From the NCBI GenBank assembly GCA_035551355.1, contig DASZNF010000130.1:1-53890 (forward strand): a stretch of 53,890 bases of DNA. Reading direction: 5' to 3'. The notes beneath the pieces were generated by a model that worked only from the letters and a program-made list of their open reading frames with translations, was not told where the DNA came from and did no database searches. A program made the position numbers and the translations under genes. Origin of the DNA: DATATV01 sp035551355. GTDB taxonomy: Bacteria > Actinomycetota > Actinomycetes > Mycobacteriales > Pseudonocardiaceae. Shown in pieces: positions 39,417-48,316 of the stretch; the first letter of the stretch is position 1; every line of letters starts with the position of its first letter.

Positions 39417-41584
39417 TGCCCGGCCGGTTGGACGCGCCGCTGAAGGTCACCGGGCGCGCGAAGTACGGGGTGGACAACAACTTCCCCGGCATGGTCTACG
39501 GCTACGTCGTGCTCAGCACCATCGCCAACGGCGAGATCGAGGCCATCGACGGCGCGGCGGCCAAGAGTGCGGCCGGCGTCATCGGTGTGTACTCGCCGTT
39601 CGACCCGCTGGTGCTGGGCAAGGCGTCCACGCCGTTGCTGGGCGAGACCTGGGTTCCGTTGCAGAGCAAGGAGGTGACCTACTACGGGCAGCCGATCGGC
39701 TTCGTCGTGGCGGAAACCTTCGAGCAGGCCCGGGACGCGGCGAGCCTGGTGCAGGTCACCTATCAGCAGCGCCCGGCCCGCACCTCGCTGGCCGACGGAC
39801 TGGCCGAGGCCGAGGACGCGCCCGCCTCGCGCGGCGAGGACCCGGCCCTGAGCATCCTGGCCGAGGACGTCGAATCGATCGAGGACGCGTTCGCGGCCAG
39901 TCCCGTGGTGGTCGACCAGACCTACACCACGGCGACGCAGAACCACACCGCGATGGAGCCGCATTCCGCGGTCGCGGTGTGGGAATCCGGCGTCATGACC
40001 ATCTACAGCGGAAACCAGGGCGCCTATTTCCAGGCCATGGAGCTGGCCGGCGCGCTGGGGCTGGAGCAGGACGCCGTGCACGCGGTGAACCCGTTCGTGG
40101 GCGGCGCGTTCGGCGGCAAGGGCCGGACCTCGACGCCCGCGTTCCTGGCGGCGGCGGCGGCCCGGGCGCTGGGCCGCCCGGTGAAGGCATCGCTGACCCG
40201 CGAGCAGGTGTTCACCGCGACCGCGGGCCGGGCGGCCACCGTGCAGCGGATCGCTCTGGGCGCGCACCGGGACGGCAGGCTGGTCGCGCTGCGGCACGAC
40301 TCGTGGTGCAGCACCGACATGGCCCGGTCGTTCGTCGAGCCGACCTCGCACGGCACCTCCCGCGAGTGGTACGCCACCGAAAACCTGGCCATCAGCCAGA
40401 AAATGGTGCCGCTGAACATCCCGCCCACCACGTTCATGCGCGCCCCGGGCGAGGCGTCCGGCTCGTTCGCGCTGGAGAGTGCGATGGACGAACTGGCCGT
40501 CGCGCTGGACCTGGACCCGATCGAGCTACGCCTGCGCAACAACTCGATCGCCCCGCCCGGCAAGGATCTGCAGTGGTCCAGCAAGCACCTGGACGAGTGC
40601 TTCCGGATCGGCGCGGACCGGTTCGGCTGGGCCAACCGGGCCAAGCACGGCCACACCGATGGCGACTGGCTGGTCGGCATGGGCATGGCGACCGCGATGT
40701 TCCCGGCGCTGCGCTTCCCGGCGACGGTGGAGGTCACCCTGCGCGCCGACGAGACGGCCGAGGTGGCCACCGCCGGGGCCGACCCGGGCACCGGTCTGCT
40801 CACCGTGCTTTCCTTGGTGGGCGCGGAATCCCTGGACATCCCGGGCGAGCGGATCACCCCGAAACTGGGTGACTCGGCGCTGCCGCCCGGCGGTATGTCC
40901 GGCGGCTCGACCGCCACGGCCAGCGCGGGCACCGCGATCATGATCGCGGCGGCCAAGGTGATCGACGACCTGCTGGCCGCCGCGTCCGCTCCGGGCGCGC
41001 CGTTCGAGGGCGAGGAACCGACCTATGCCGACGGCCGGGTGCACGGCAACCGGGGCACCATGACCTTCGGCGAGGTGCTGCGGGCGCTGGGCCGGGAATC
41101 ACTTGCGGCGAAGGGGTCTTCGGCCCCCGGCGAGGAGCTGACCAAGCATTCGTTCAGCTCGTTCGGCGCCCAGTTCGCCGAGGTCCGGGTGCACCGGCTG
41201 ACCCGGGAGGCCCGGGTGTCGCGGATGCTCGGCGTGTTCGACGCGGGCCGGATCATCAACGATCAGGCCGCCCGCAGCCAGATCAAGGGCGGCATGATCT
41301 GGGGTGTGTCCGCGGCGCTGCACGAGGGGCTGGAGATCGAGGCCAACGGCCGGCTCGCCAACGGCGACCTGGCCGGCTACCTGATCCCGGTCAACGCCGA
41401 CATCCCGGATGTCGAGGTGCACTTCGTGGAGTACCCGGACACCCTGCACAACGCGGTCGGCGCGCGCGGGCTGGGCGAGATCAGCACGGTCGGCATGGCC
41501 GCGGCGGTGGCCAACGCGATCCACAACGCCACCGGCATCCGGGTCCGCGACATCCCGATCACCATCGAGAGCCTGCTGGACTGA
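39416..41584 (+). CDS. Molybdopterin-binding large subunit, PaoC-type aldehyde oxidoreductase
   Basis: 722 residues, close to PaoC. It lacks the usual 20-30-residue N-terminal lead (starts MPGRLDAPLKVTGRAKYGVD). Moco-binding parts are PFVGGAFGGKGRTST, FMRAPGEASGSFALESAMDELA, ATAGADPGTGLLTVLS, PPGGMSGGSTATASAG and GARGLGEISTVG with the catalytic Glu688. Oxidises aldehydes (aromatic in PaoABC) to acids using water. A PaoD/XdhC-type maturation factor and MCD synthesis genes are not in the window. Confidence 0.92.
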   Translation: MPGRLDAPLKVTGRAKYGVDNNFPGMVYGYVVLSTIANGEIEAIDGAAAKSAAGVIGVYSPFDPLVLGKASTPLLGETWVPLQSKEVTYYGQPIGFVVAETFEQARDAASLVQVTYQQRPARTSLADGLAEAEDAPASRGEDPALSILAEDVESIEDAFAASPVVVDQTYTTATQNHTAMEPHSAVAVWESGVMTIYSGNQGAYFQAMELAGALGLEQDAVHAVNPFVGGAFGGKGRTSTPAFLAAAAARALGRPVKASLTREQVFTATAGRAATVQRIALGAHRDGRLVALRHDSWCSTDMARSFVEPTSHGTSREWYATENLAISQKMVPLNIPPTTFMRAPGEASGSFALESAMDELAVALDLDPIELRLRNNSIAPPGKDLQWSSKHLDECFRIGADRFGWANRAKHGHTDGDWLVGMGMATAMFPALRFPATVEVTLRADETAEVATAGADPGTGLLTVLSLVGAESLDIPGERITPKLGDSALPPGGMSGGSTATASAGTAIMIAAAKVIDDLLAAASAPGAPFEGEEPTYADGRVHGNRGTMTFGEVLRALGRESLAAKGSSAPGEELTKHSFSSFGAQFAEVRVHRLTREARVSRMLGVFDAGRIINDQAARSQIKGGMIWGVSAALHEGLEIEANGRLANGDLAGYLIPVNADIPDVEVHFVEYPDTLHNAVGARGLGEISTVGMAAAVANAIHNATGIRVRDIPITIESLLD

Positions 41585-41613
41585 CCCGAACCCCAGCTCA
41601 CCGGCCTTGACAC

Positions 41614-41688
41614 GGCCGCTCCCTCGTGTTGCCATCTGTTCGCACAGACGAGCGCAACGTGACGCTCATTTGAGCAGAGGGAGCGGCC
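41614..41688 (+). promoter_or_regulatory. Structured leader: three-way junction that hides a ribosome binding site
   Basis: GGCCGCTCCCTC (41614-41625) pairs perfectly over 12 bp with GAGGGAGCGGCC (41677-41688). Inside are two more hairpins: GTTGC...CTGT-TCGC-ACAG...GCAAC (41628-41658) and GCTC-ATTT-GAGC (41664-41675). GAGCG (41650-41654) with CGCTC (41663-41667) is an alternative that excludes the last one. The 3' arm contains the AGAGGGAG ribosome binding site for the GTG at 41690. It may be a cis-regulatory RNA, a terminator for the dehydrogenase operon, or a small inverted-repeat element. I recognise no known riboswitch class. Confidence 0.5.
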
Positions 41689-41689
41689 A

Positions 41690-42988
41690 GTGAGCTCAAC
41701 CGCGGACACCCCGGAACCCGGTCGGCGCGCCATCCGCGGCATCGCGGTGATGAGTGCCGCCGGTGCGTTCCTGGACGGCTACGACCTGCTCATCATCAAC
41801 GCCGCGCTGCTGCTGCTGGTGCCCGCCTTCGGGTTGTCCGGCGCGCAGACCGGCCTGCTCACCTCGCTGCCGTTCATCGCCATGGCGGTGGGCGCGCTGG
41901 CCGCAGGCCGCATCGCCGACCTCGTCGGCCGGCGCCGGGTGTTCCTGATCGACGTGGCGCTGTTCTTCGTGCTGGCCATCCTGCAGGCGTTCGTGCAGGC
42001 CGAATGGCAGCTGTTCGTGATGCGCACGCTGATCGGCTTCGCCATCGGCATGGACATGCCGCTGGGCACGTCGATGCTGGCCGAGTACTCGCCGCGCGGG
42101 CGGATCGGCCGGATGACCGCGACCATGCAGACCATGTGGGTGGCCGGCGGCATGGTCGCCGCGGTCGTCGGCTACCTCACCTACCAGCTCGGCGGCGCCG
42201 ACGCCTGGCGCTGGATGTTCGCCTCGGCCGCGGTGCCCGCGCTGTTCGTCGCGGTGCTGCGGCATCGCCTCCCGGAGACGCCACGCTGGCTGCGGCAGCG
42301 GGAAAAGCCGGCCAGCGCAAGGATTTCACCCAAACGCATCCTGACCGATCCGCGGTTCCGGCGGCCGGTGCTGTTCTTCACCGTGTACTGGACGGTCGAA
42401 TCGTTCCTTGGCGGGCCGCCGTTCGTGTTCACCTCGTTGATCTTCAACAGGGTGATCCACTTCAAGGGCAGTCAGGCCCTGCTGTTCACCGCCGTGCTCT
42501 CCGCGATCTACGTGGCGGGCAACGTGATCTGCCAGTACTGGCTGCTGGATCGGTGGGGGCGCAAGCCGATGGCGGTGTGGATCTGCCTGATCGCTGGTAC
42601 AGCCTCGATTCTGACCGGCCTGTTCGCCGGTTCGGTGCTGCCACTGGTGATCACCTTCGCGGTGTTCGCGGTGATGACCCAGCTGGCGCCGCTGCCGTTC
42701 TGGCCGTGGTCGGTGGAACAGCTGCCCACCCAGATCCGGGCCACCGGCCAGTCGATCGGGAGTGCCGGCGGCAAGCTCGGCCAGTTCATCGGACTGAACC
42801 TGTTCACCGCGACCTCGATCGCCGCGCTGGGCTGGACGCCCTACTTCGTCGGTGTCGGCATCTGTTTCGCGGCACTGGGTTTGTTCGCGGGCAGGTTCGG
42901 CCGCGAGTCCCGGGACGCCGACCTGGACCGGCTCGACGACGAGGCGGCCACCGCCGCCCCGGCGACTGTCCGCAACGGAAGGAACTGA
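41690..42988 (+). CDS. MFS transporter (sugar/organic-acid porter type)
   Basis: 432 residues, about 12 helices. AGAFLDGYDLLIINAALLLLVPAFGLS, AAGRIADLVGRRRVFLIDVALF (RxGRR loop), RTLIGFAIGMDMPLGTSMLAEYSPRGRIGRM and LPETPRWLRQREKP match the sugar-porter/aromatic-acid-like MFS group. GTG 41690 with AGAGGGAG at 41676. The sulfatase gene starts 8 bases after its stop, so it may import the sulfated or phosphonate-like substrate of that enzyme. Confidence 0.9.
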   Translation: MSSTADTPEPGRRAIRGIAVMSAAGAFLDGYDLLIINAALLLLVPAFGLSGAQTGLLTSLPFIAMAVGALAAGRIADLVGRRRVFLIDVALFFVLAILQAFVQAEWQLFVMRTLIGFAIGMDMPLGTSMLAEYSPRGRIGRMTATMQTMWVAGGMVAAVVGYLTYQLGGADAWRWMFASAAVPALFVAVLRHRLPETPRWLRQREKPASARISPKRILTDPRFRRPVLFFTVYWTVESFLGGPPFVFTSLIFNRVIHFKGSQALLFTAVLSAIYVAGNVICQYWLLDRWGRKPMAVWICLIAGTASILTGLFAGSVLPLVITFAVFAVMTQLAPLPFWPWSVEQLPTQIRATGQSIGSAGGKLGQFIGLNLFTATSIAALGWTPYFVGVGICFAALGLFAGRFGRESRDADLDRLDDEAATAAPATVRNGRN

Positions 42989-42996
42989 CCAGCACC

Positions 42997-44481
42997 GTGC
43001 CCAGCCGCTCGCGACCCAACATCCTGATCATCTCCACCGACCAGCACCGCTTCGACGCCCTCGGCTGCTACGGCAACGAGATCATCCAGACCCCGGCGAT
43101 CGACGGACTGGCCGCGCAGGGCACGGTGTTCGAGAACTGCTACGCGGCCAGCCCGATGTGCAGTCCGTCCCGGGCCAGCCTGATGACCGGTCTCTACCCG
43201 CGAAACCACGGCCTGTGGGCCAACGGCGTGGCCATGTCCGATCACCACCGGCTGCTGTCCCGGGCGCTGGCCGACGATGGTTACGACTGCGGGCTGGTCG
43301 GCAAGTTCCACCTGGCCCCGGCCGACGAGGGCCGCACCGAGCACCGGTTCGACGACGGTTTTCGCATGTTCGAGTGGGCGCACGACCCGGTGCATCCCTC
43401 CCCGCAGAACAGTTATCACCGCTGGCTGGCCGAGCACCACCCGGAAACCTGGGCGGAGTACCAGAAAACCACCCGTCCGGCCTGGGACGCCGAGTCGGGA
43501 AACCAGGCGAGGGGCGCGTTGTTCCTGGACACCGTCGACCCGGCCGCGCACTACAGCACCTGGGTGGCCAACCGGGCCGTCGATTTCCTCGGCGAGGACG
43601 AGCGTTCCGAGGACGAGCCCTTTTTCCTGATCGCCAACTTCTTCGACCCGCACCACCCGTTCGGCGCGCCCGAGGAATACATCCGCCGCTACCGGCCCGA
43701 CGGCGTGCCCGCGCCGGTCGGCTCCCCAGCCGAACTCACGGAGAAACCCGAGCCCCAGCAGGGCTATTCGCAAACCTCATACGCGGGCACCGCGCCGGGA
43801 TTCCAGGACTACACGGCCGACGAGATCCAGGATCTCATCGTGCGGTACTACGCGATGGTCAGCCTGGTGGACGACCAGGTGGCCCGAATCCTTGCCGCGC
43901 TGGAGAAATCCGGCCGGGCCGAGGACACGCTGGTGGTGTTCACCAGTGACCACGGGGAAATGCTGGGCGATCACGGCATGATCCTCAAGGGACCGATGAT
44001 GTACGAGGGCGCGGTGCGCATTCCGCTCATCCTGCGCTGGCCCGGCCGGATTCCGGCCGGTGGCCGGGCGGCCGACCTGGTGCAGACGATCGACGTGCAC
44101 GGCACGGTGCTGGCCGCGACCGGCTGCCGCGCCATGCCCGGCGCCCAGGGCGGAGATCTGGCCGCACTGGCCCGCGGCGAGACGCCGTGGCGTGACTTCG
44201 CGCTGGTGGAGTACCGGGACGCCGGATTCCCGCAGGATCCGCCCATCCACACCACGATGCTGCGCCGCGGCGACCACAAACTCGTGGTGTGGCACGGACG
44301 TCCGGCCTCGGATCGGAAGCTGGACGGCGAACTCTACGACCTGGCCGCCGATCCGGGCGAGCAACACAACCTCTGGGCCGACCCCGCGCACGCCGAACTC
44401 CGGCACGAGCTGACCGACCACCTGCTCGACGCGCTGGTCGCGACCGAGGACCGCAGCCGGCCCCGCACGTCGACCTGGTGA
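42997..44481 (+). CDS. Type I sulfatase (arylsulfatase/phosphonate monoester hydrolase family)
   Basis: 494 residues. Alkaline-phosphatase fold with metal motif ILIISTDQHRFDALGCYGN and the signature CSPSRASLMTG (C-x-P-S-R), so Cys55 would be converted to formylglycine; SDHGEMLGDHGMILKGPMMYEGAVRIPLILRWPGR and the C-terminal ELYDLAADPGEQHNLW follow. No signal peptide, so cytosolic, consistent with an importer next door. GTG 42997 follows GGAAGGA at 13 bases; a CTG coupled to the upstream stop is an unlikely alternative. A formylglycine-generating enzyme is not in the window. Confidence 0.9.
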   Translation: MPSRSRPNILIISTDQHRFDALGCYGNEIIQTPAIDGLAAQGTVFENCYAASPMCSPSRASLMTGLYPRNHGLWANGVAMSDHHRLLSRALADDGYDCGLVGKFHLAPADEGRTEHRFDDGFRMFEWAHDPVHPSPQNSYHRWLAEHHPETWAEYQKTTRPAWDAESGNQARGALFLDTVDPAAHYSTWVANRAVDFLGEDERSEDEPFFLIANFFDPHHPFGAPEEYIRRYRPDGVPAPVGSPAELTEKPEPQQGYSQTSYAGTAPGFQDYTADEIQDLIVRYYAMVSLVDDQVARILAALEKSGRAEDTLVVFTSDHGEMLGDHGMILKGPMMYEGAVRIPLILRWPGRIPAGGRAADLVQTIDVHGTVLAATGCRAMPGAQGGDLAALARGETPWRDFALVEYRDAGFPQDPPIHTTMLRRGDHKLVVWHGRPASDRKLDGELYDLAADPGEQHNLWADPAHAELRHELTDHLLDALVATEDRSRPRTSTW

Positions 44482-44500
44482 GACGCGGATAGTCTCAGTG

Positions 44501-44540
44501 AACGCCCCGTTGCCGAACAAAACGCCCCGTTGCCGAACAA
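44501..44540. repeat. Perfect 20-bp tandem duplication before SorC gene
   Basis: AACGCCCCGTTGCCGAACAA occurs twice back to back (44501-44520, 44521-44540). Each copy contains the small inverted core GTTGCCGAAC. It lies just before the AAAGGA ribosome binding site of the SorC regulator. It is a good candidate for doubled SorC operator sites; a recent slippage event is the trivial alternative. Confidence 0.65.
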
Positions 44541-44554
44541 AAGGATCAACCGCC

Positions 44555-45508
44555 GTGCCGGCCGAACAACCGGAACCCGCCGTCGACGAGGCGGTCGTCA
44601 CCGAGATCGCGCGCCGGTACTACCTGGAGGACCAGTCGAAGGTGGCGATCGCGGCCGACCTCGGCCTGAGCCGGTTCCAGGTCGCGCGATTGCTGCACAC
44701 CGCGCGCGGCACCGGGATCGTGCGCATCGACGTGGGCCGGGTGGGCCGGATCGACGAGGCCCTTGGCGCTGAGGTTGCCGCCGAGCTGGGCATCCAGCGG
44801 GCGGTGGTGGTCGCCGGCCTGGACAGCCTGCGGGACGGGGAGAAAACCGATCACCTTGGCCGTGCGCTGGCCGTCGAACTGGCCGGAACCGTGCGGGCGG
44901 GCGAGACGCTGGGGTTGAGCTACAGCAGGCAGATCGCGGCCATGGCGAGTCACGTGCAACGGCTGCCCTACTGCGACGTGGTGCAGCTGGCCGGACATCT
45001 GTTGCAGGCCACCGATCCGGCCGGCAGCCCGGAGGTCGTCCGCCGGGTCGCGGCCGCGTCCGGTGGCACCTGGTATCCCATCTACTGCCCGATGCTGGTG
45101 GCCAACCGCGCGGTGGCCACCGCGCTGCGGCAGCAGACCGAGATCGCCGACGCGCTGGACCGCGGCCAGGCCGTCGACCGGGCCGTGGTGTCCATCGGAG
45201 CCTGGGGGCCGGGGCTGTCCGGGATCTACCAGGCGGTGTCCGCGCGTGAGCAGCGCAGGGGCGCGTCGCTGGGTGTGTGCGGCGAGATCTCCGGTCGATT
45301 GTTCGACGCCGACGGCAACCCGGTGACCAACCTGCTCGACGACCGCATTGTCGCGCTCACCCTGGACCAGTTCCGCGCCCTGCCCCAGGTGCTGGCGTCC
45401 TGTTTCGGTGCCGAGCGGGCCGAGGCGGCGCGGGTCGCCGCGGCCGGCGGTCTGGTGGACGTGCTGGTCACCGACACCGCACTGGCCACCCGCCTGGTGC
45501 GTGGCTGA
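44555..45508 (+). CDS. SorC/DeoR-family sugar-binding transcriptional regulator
   Basis: 317 residues from GTG 44555 (AAAGGA 10 bases upstream); earlier in-frame starts would put the tandem repeat inside the coding region. N-terminal HTH: EIARRYYLEDQSKVAIAADLGLSRFQVARLLHTARGTGIVRI. The SorC effector domain has TLGLSYSRQIAAMA, VVQLAGHL, WYPIYCPMLVANRAVATALRQQ, GAWGPGLSGIYQAV and GVCGEISGRLFDADGNPV, the sugar-phosphate binding family pattern. Probably senses a metabolite of the transporter/sulfatase pathway. Confidence 0.9.
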   Translation: MPAEQPEPAVDEAVVTEIARRYYLEDQSKVAIAADLGLSRFQVARLLHTARGTGIVRIDVGRVGRIDEALGAEVAAELGIQRAVVVAGLDSLRDGEKTDHLGRALAVELAGTVRAGETLGLSYSRQIAAMASHVQRLPYCDVVQLAGHLLQATDPAGSPEVVRRVAAASGGTWYPIYCPMLVANRAVATALRQQTEIADALDRGQAVDRAVVSIGAWGPGLSGIYQAVSAREQRRGASLGVCGEISGRLFDADGNPVTNLLDDRIVALTLDQFRALPQVLASCFGAERAEAARVAAAGGLVDVLVTDTALATRLVRG

Positions 45509-45517
45509 GCTGGGTCG

Positions 45518-45985
45518 TCAGCCGGTGGGGAGACCGATCTGATCGGCTTCCAGCGCGGTGCGCAGCTGCGCGAGGGCCGTGGCGACGGCCGAGGTCTTGG
45601 CGGCGTCGAGGGTGCCGCCGATCAGCTCGGTCAGGCGTCCGGCGACGGTGCGCTCGGCCGCGTCGATCAGGCGCGTGCCCTCGGTGGTCAGCACCAGCAA
45701 TGAGGACCGGCGGTCGTCCGGATTCGGTTGCCGGGCAACCCATCCGTGCCGTTCCAGGCGGTCGATGCTTTTGCTGGTCGAGCCGATGCCGATGGCGAAC
45801 TCGCCGGCGAGGTCGCCGACCCGGGCGCCGGGGTGCGCGTGCAGGTAGCGCAGGAACTCGTACTGCGAGGTGACGATCCCGTGCCGCTCGCGCAGCCAGT
45901 CGTTGAGCTCGTTGTACAGGCGCGTCTCACAGCGGACCAGGTCGGCGAACAAGGTCTGCGGATTCGTCCTTGACTTAGATGCCAC
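45518..45985 (-). CDS. MarR-family transcriptional regulator
   Basis: 155 residues from GTG 45985. HTH and wing: YEFLRYLHAHPGARVGDLAGEFAIGIGSTSKSIDRLERHGWVARQPNPDDRRSSLLVLTTEG. Divergent from the esterase gene, with an inverted repeat covering its own start codon region, so repression of both genes is likely. Converges with the SorC gene, only 9 bases between the stops. Confidence 0.9.
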   Translation of the reverse strand: MASKSRTNPQTLFADLVRCETRLYNELNDWLRERHGIVTSQYEFLRYLHAHPGARVGDLAGEFAIGIGSTSKSIDRLERHGWVARQPNPDDRRSSLLVLTTEGTRLIDAAERTVAGRLTELIGGTLDAAKTSAVATALAQLRTALEADQIGLPTG

Positions 45986-46008
45986 GGCATATACTGTAGC
46001 GGCATCTA
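45976..46008. promoter_or_regulatory. MarR operator between regulator and esterase
   Basis: TAGATGCC (45976-45983) and GGCATCTA (46001-46008) are perfect 8-bp arms 17 bases apart; the inner TGCCACGGCA (45980-45989) is a second imperfect palindrome. It ends 6 bases before the esterase ribosome binding site. Confidence 0.6.
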
Positions 46009-46027
46009 CTTGTGGAGGGGAACCAGG

Positions 46028-46930
46028 ATGAGCAGGGAACAACGGGCGCGGATCGACGCGATGCTGCGGCAGCCGCAGCCGGAGGGGGCGCAGTCGGTCG
46101 AGGGAATCCGGTCGAGGTTCGCGGAACTGATGGCCACAATGATCGTGCCGGAGGAGATCCGGACCGCGGAAACCACGCTCGGGGACCGGCGGGCGCTCGT
46201 GGTCGAGCCGACCGGCGATTCGCGCCCCGGAACGCTCCTCTACTTCCACGGCGGCTCGTTCGTGTTCGGCTCGCCCGAAACCGCGCTGTCGCTGACCGGC
46301 AACCTCGTTGCCCGAACCGGAATCCGGGCCGTGTCCCTGGACTACCGGCTCGCCCCGGAACACCCCTTCCCGGCCGCCATCGAAGACACCCTGGCCGCCT
46401 ACCGGGCCCTGCTCGACAGCGAAACCGACCCGTCGACGATCGCCTTCGCCGGGGACTCGGCGGGCGGCGGCCTGACCATCACGACCTGCCTGGCCGCGCG
46501 CGCCGCGGGTCTGCCGCTGCCCGCCGCGATCGTGGCGTTCTCGCCCGGGCTGGACGCCACCCGGACCGGCGAGAGCATGGACACCAGGGCCGAAGCCGAC
46601 CCGATCCTCACGAGGGACGGCCTGAACCTCACCGGCCCGATGTACTTCGCCGGACAGGATCCGCGTCAGGAACTGCTCAGCCCCGCGGTCCTGGCCGATC
46701 CGACCGGCTTCCCGCCAATGCTGATTCAGGTCGGCACCAACGAGATGCTGCTGGACGACTCGACCCGGATGGCCGAGCGGGCGCGGGCGGCCGGCGTGGA
46801 CGTGATCCTCGACGTGACCGCCGGCGTCCCGCACGTCTTCCAGTCGTTCGCCGGGGTGCTCGACGAGGCCGGCCAGGCCCTCGACCGCGCCGCCCTGTTC
46901 CTCACCCAGCACGTCCGCGCCTCGGCGTGA
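46028..46930 (+). CDS. Alpha/beta hydrolase, hormone-sensitive-lipase family esterase
   Basis: 300 residues; ATG 46028 with GGAGGGG 7 bases upstream. HSL family marks: YFHGGSFVFGSPE (oxyanion HGG), SLDYRLAPEHPFPAAIED, nucleophile elbow GDSAGG (Ser144), LLDDSTRMAERARAAG (Asp) and VPHVFQSF (His). Hydrolyses short acyl esters; cytosolic. MarR-type control fits a role against a toxic ester or phenolic compound. Confidence 0.92.
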   Translation: MSREQRARIDAMLRQPQPEGAQSVEGIRSRFAELMATMIVPEEIRTAETTLGDRRALVVEPTGDSRPGTLLYFHGGSFVFGSPETALSLTGNLVARTGIRAVSLDYRLAPEHPFPAAIEDTLAAYRALLDSETDPSTIAFAGDSAGGGLTITTCLAARAAGLPLPAAIVAFSPGLDATRTGESMDTRAEADPILTRDGLNLTGPMYFAGQDPRQELLSPAVLADPTGFPPMLIQVGTNEMLLDDSTRMAERARAAGVDVILDVTAGVPHVFQSFAGVLDEAGQALDRAALFLTQHVRASA

Positions 46931-46986
46931 CTGATCGACTTCGGGTGGTTAACAGCAGGGCCGGATCGTTGTACGGTGGTGGTAAG

Positions 46987-46998
46987 TCAAGTGCTTGA
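46987..46998. promoter_or_regulatory. Inverted repeat before P450 gene
   Basis: TCAAG (46987-46991) and CTTGA (46994-46998) with a 2-base gap lie 18-29 bases before the P450 GTG, in an AT-rich patch. Possible operator; no regulator is adjacent on this side. Confidence 0.4.
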
Positions 46999-47015
46999 AT
47001 AAAGGTGGGAGCTGC

Positions 47016-48272
47016 GTGAGCGCCGAGAAGACCACCACGGATGCGCCGGTCATGGCCCGGCGGCCGCTGCCGCCGGAGCTGCTGGAACGAGGCGCCGAGC
47101 ACCCGTTCGATCCGCCCGCCGCCCGGCAGCGACTGCGCGCGGAAAGCCCGGTCGCCCGGGTGGACCTGCTCAACGGGGCCCAGGCCTGGATGATCACCGG
47201 CTACGCCCAGGCTCGCGCCGTGCTGGCCGACACCCGGTACAGCTCGGACACCGTCCGCCGCACCAGCGCGATGCAGCTGACCTCGCAGCAGGCCACCGCG
47301 GCGAAACCGGGCGAACGTGCCGACGGCATGTTCATCTTCATGGACCCGCCCGAACACACCCGGCTGCGCCGCCTGCTGACCAGCCAGTTCACCGTGCGCC
47401 GGATGCAGGCCCTTGAGGAGCGGGTGCGGGAGATCGCGGTCGAGCACATCGAGGCGATGCGCGGCGCGGGCAGCCCGGCCGACCTGGTGCCCGCCTTCGC
47501 GTTGCCGCTGCCCTCGCTGGTGATCTGCGAGCTCCTCGGCGTCGCCTACGCCGACCGTGCCGAGTTCCAGGAGCGCAGCGCCATCGCGCTCAACCTGACC
47601 AAGTCCGACGCCGAACGGTTCGCGGCCAGCGCGGGCCTTCGCGATTTCATGCGGGAGCTGGTGGCCGTCAAGCGCGCCACTCCGGACGACATGCTGCTGT
47701 CCGGACTGATCCACGACGACATCACCCCGCCGCTGACCGACGCCGAGCTGGTCGACATCGGCATCACGCTGCTGGGCGCCGGGCACGAGACCACCGCGAA
47801 CATGCTCGCGCTGTCCACGTTCGCACTGCTGGAGAATCCTGAGCAGCTGGCCGCGGTGCGGGCCGAGCCGGAGCTGCTTTCCACCGGTGTCGAGGAACTG
47901 CTGCGCTATCTGTCCATTGTGCACACTGGGCCGACCCGGATCGCCAGCGAGGACATGGAACTGGACGGGGTCAGCATCGCCGAGGGCGACACCGTGGTGC
48001 TGTCGGTGCCCAACGCCAACCGCGACGCCGAGCACTGGGCCGACCCGGAACGACTGGACCTGGCCCGGCCGCGCAGCCCGCACCTGGCCTTCGGACACGG
48101 GGTGCACCAGTGCCTCGGCCAGCAACTGGCCCGAGTCGAACTGCGCATCGGCCTGGCCGAACTGTTCACCCGGCTGCCCGGCCTGCGGCTGGCCGCGCCC
48201 GCGGAGGAGATCCCACTGCGCACCGACATGGTCATCTTCGGCGTGCACTCGCTGCCGGTGGCCTGGGACTGA
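47016..48272 (+). CDS. Cytochrome P450
   Basis: 418 residues, soluble bacterial class. GTG 47016 follows AGGTGGGAG; an upstream ATG at 46995 overlaps the inverted repeat. Landmarks: FMDPPEHTRLRRLLTSQFT, I-helix LLGAGHETTANML, K-helix EELLRY (ExxR), and heme loop FGHGVHQCLGQQLARVEL with Cys366 as thiolate ligand. CYP107/105-like by general appearance. No ferredoxin or ferredoxin reductase gene is adjacent, so redox partners come from elsewhere. Substrate unknown; no biosynthetic cluster surrounds it. Confidence 0.95.
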   Translation: MSAEKTTTDAPVMARRPLPPELLERGAEHPFDPPAARQRLRAESPVARVDLLNGAQAWMITGYAQARAVLADTRYSSDTVRRTSAMQLTSQQATAAKPGERADGMFIFMDPPEHTRLRRLLTSQFTVRRMQALEERVREIAVEHIEAMRGAGSPADLVPAFALPLPSLVICELLGVAYADRAEFQERSAIALNLTKSDAERFAASAGLRDFMRELVAVKRATPDDMLLSGLIHDDITPPLTDAELVDIGITLLGAGHETTANMLALSTFALLENPEQLAAVRAEPELLSTGVEELLRYLSIVHTGPTRIASEDMELDGVSIAEGDTVVLSVPNANRDAEHWADPERLDLARPRSPHLAFGHGVHQCLGQQLARVELRIGLAELFTRLPGLRLAAPAEEIPLRTDMVIFGVHSLPVAWD

Positions 48273-48316
48273 TTCGGCGTTATCGTGGGCTCCCGCACCG
48301 GACGCAGGAGAGCGCG

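Noticed and set aside
46902..48248. 448-codon minus-strand frame opposite the P450
   Set aside because: Mirror of the P450 codons; rich in Gly, Arg, His and Gln with no domain signature.
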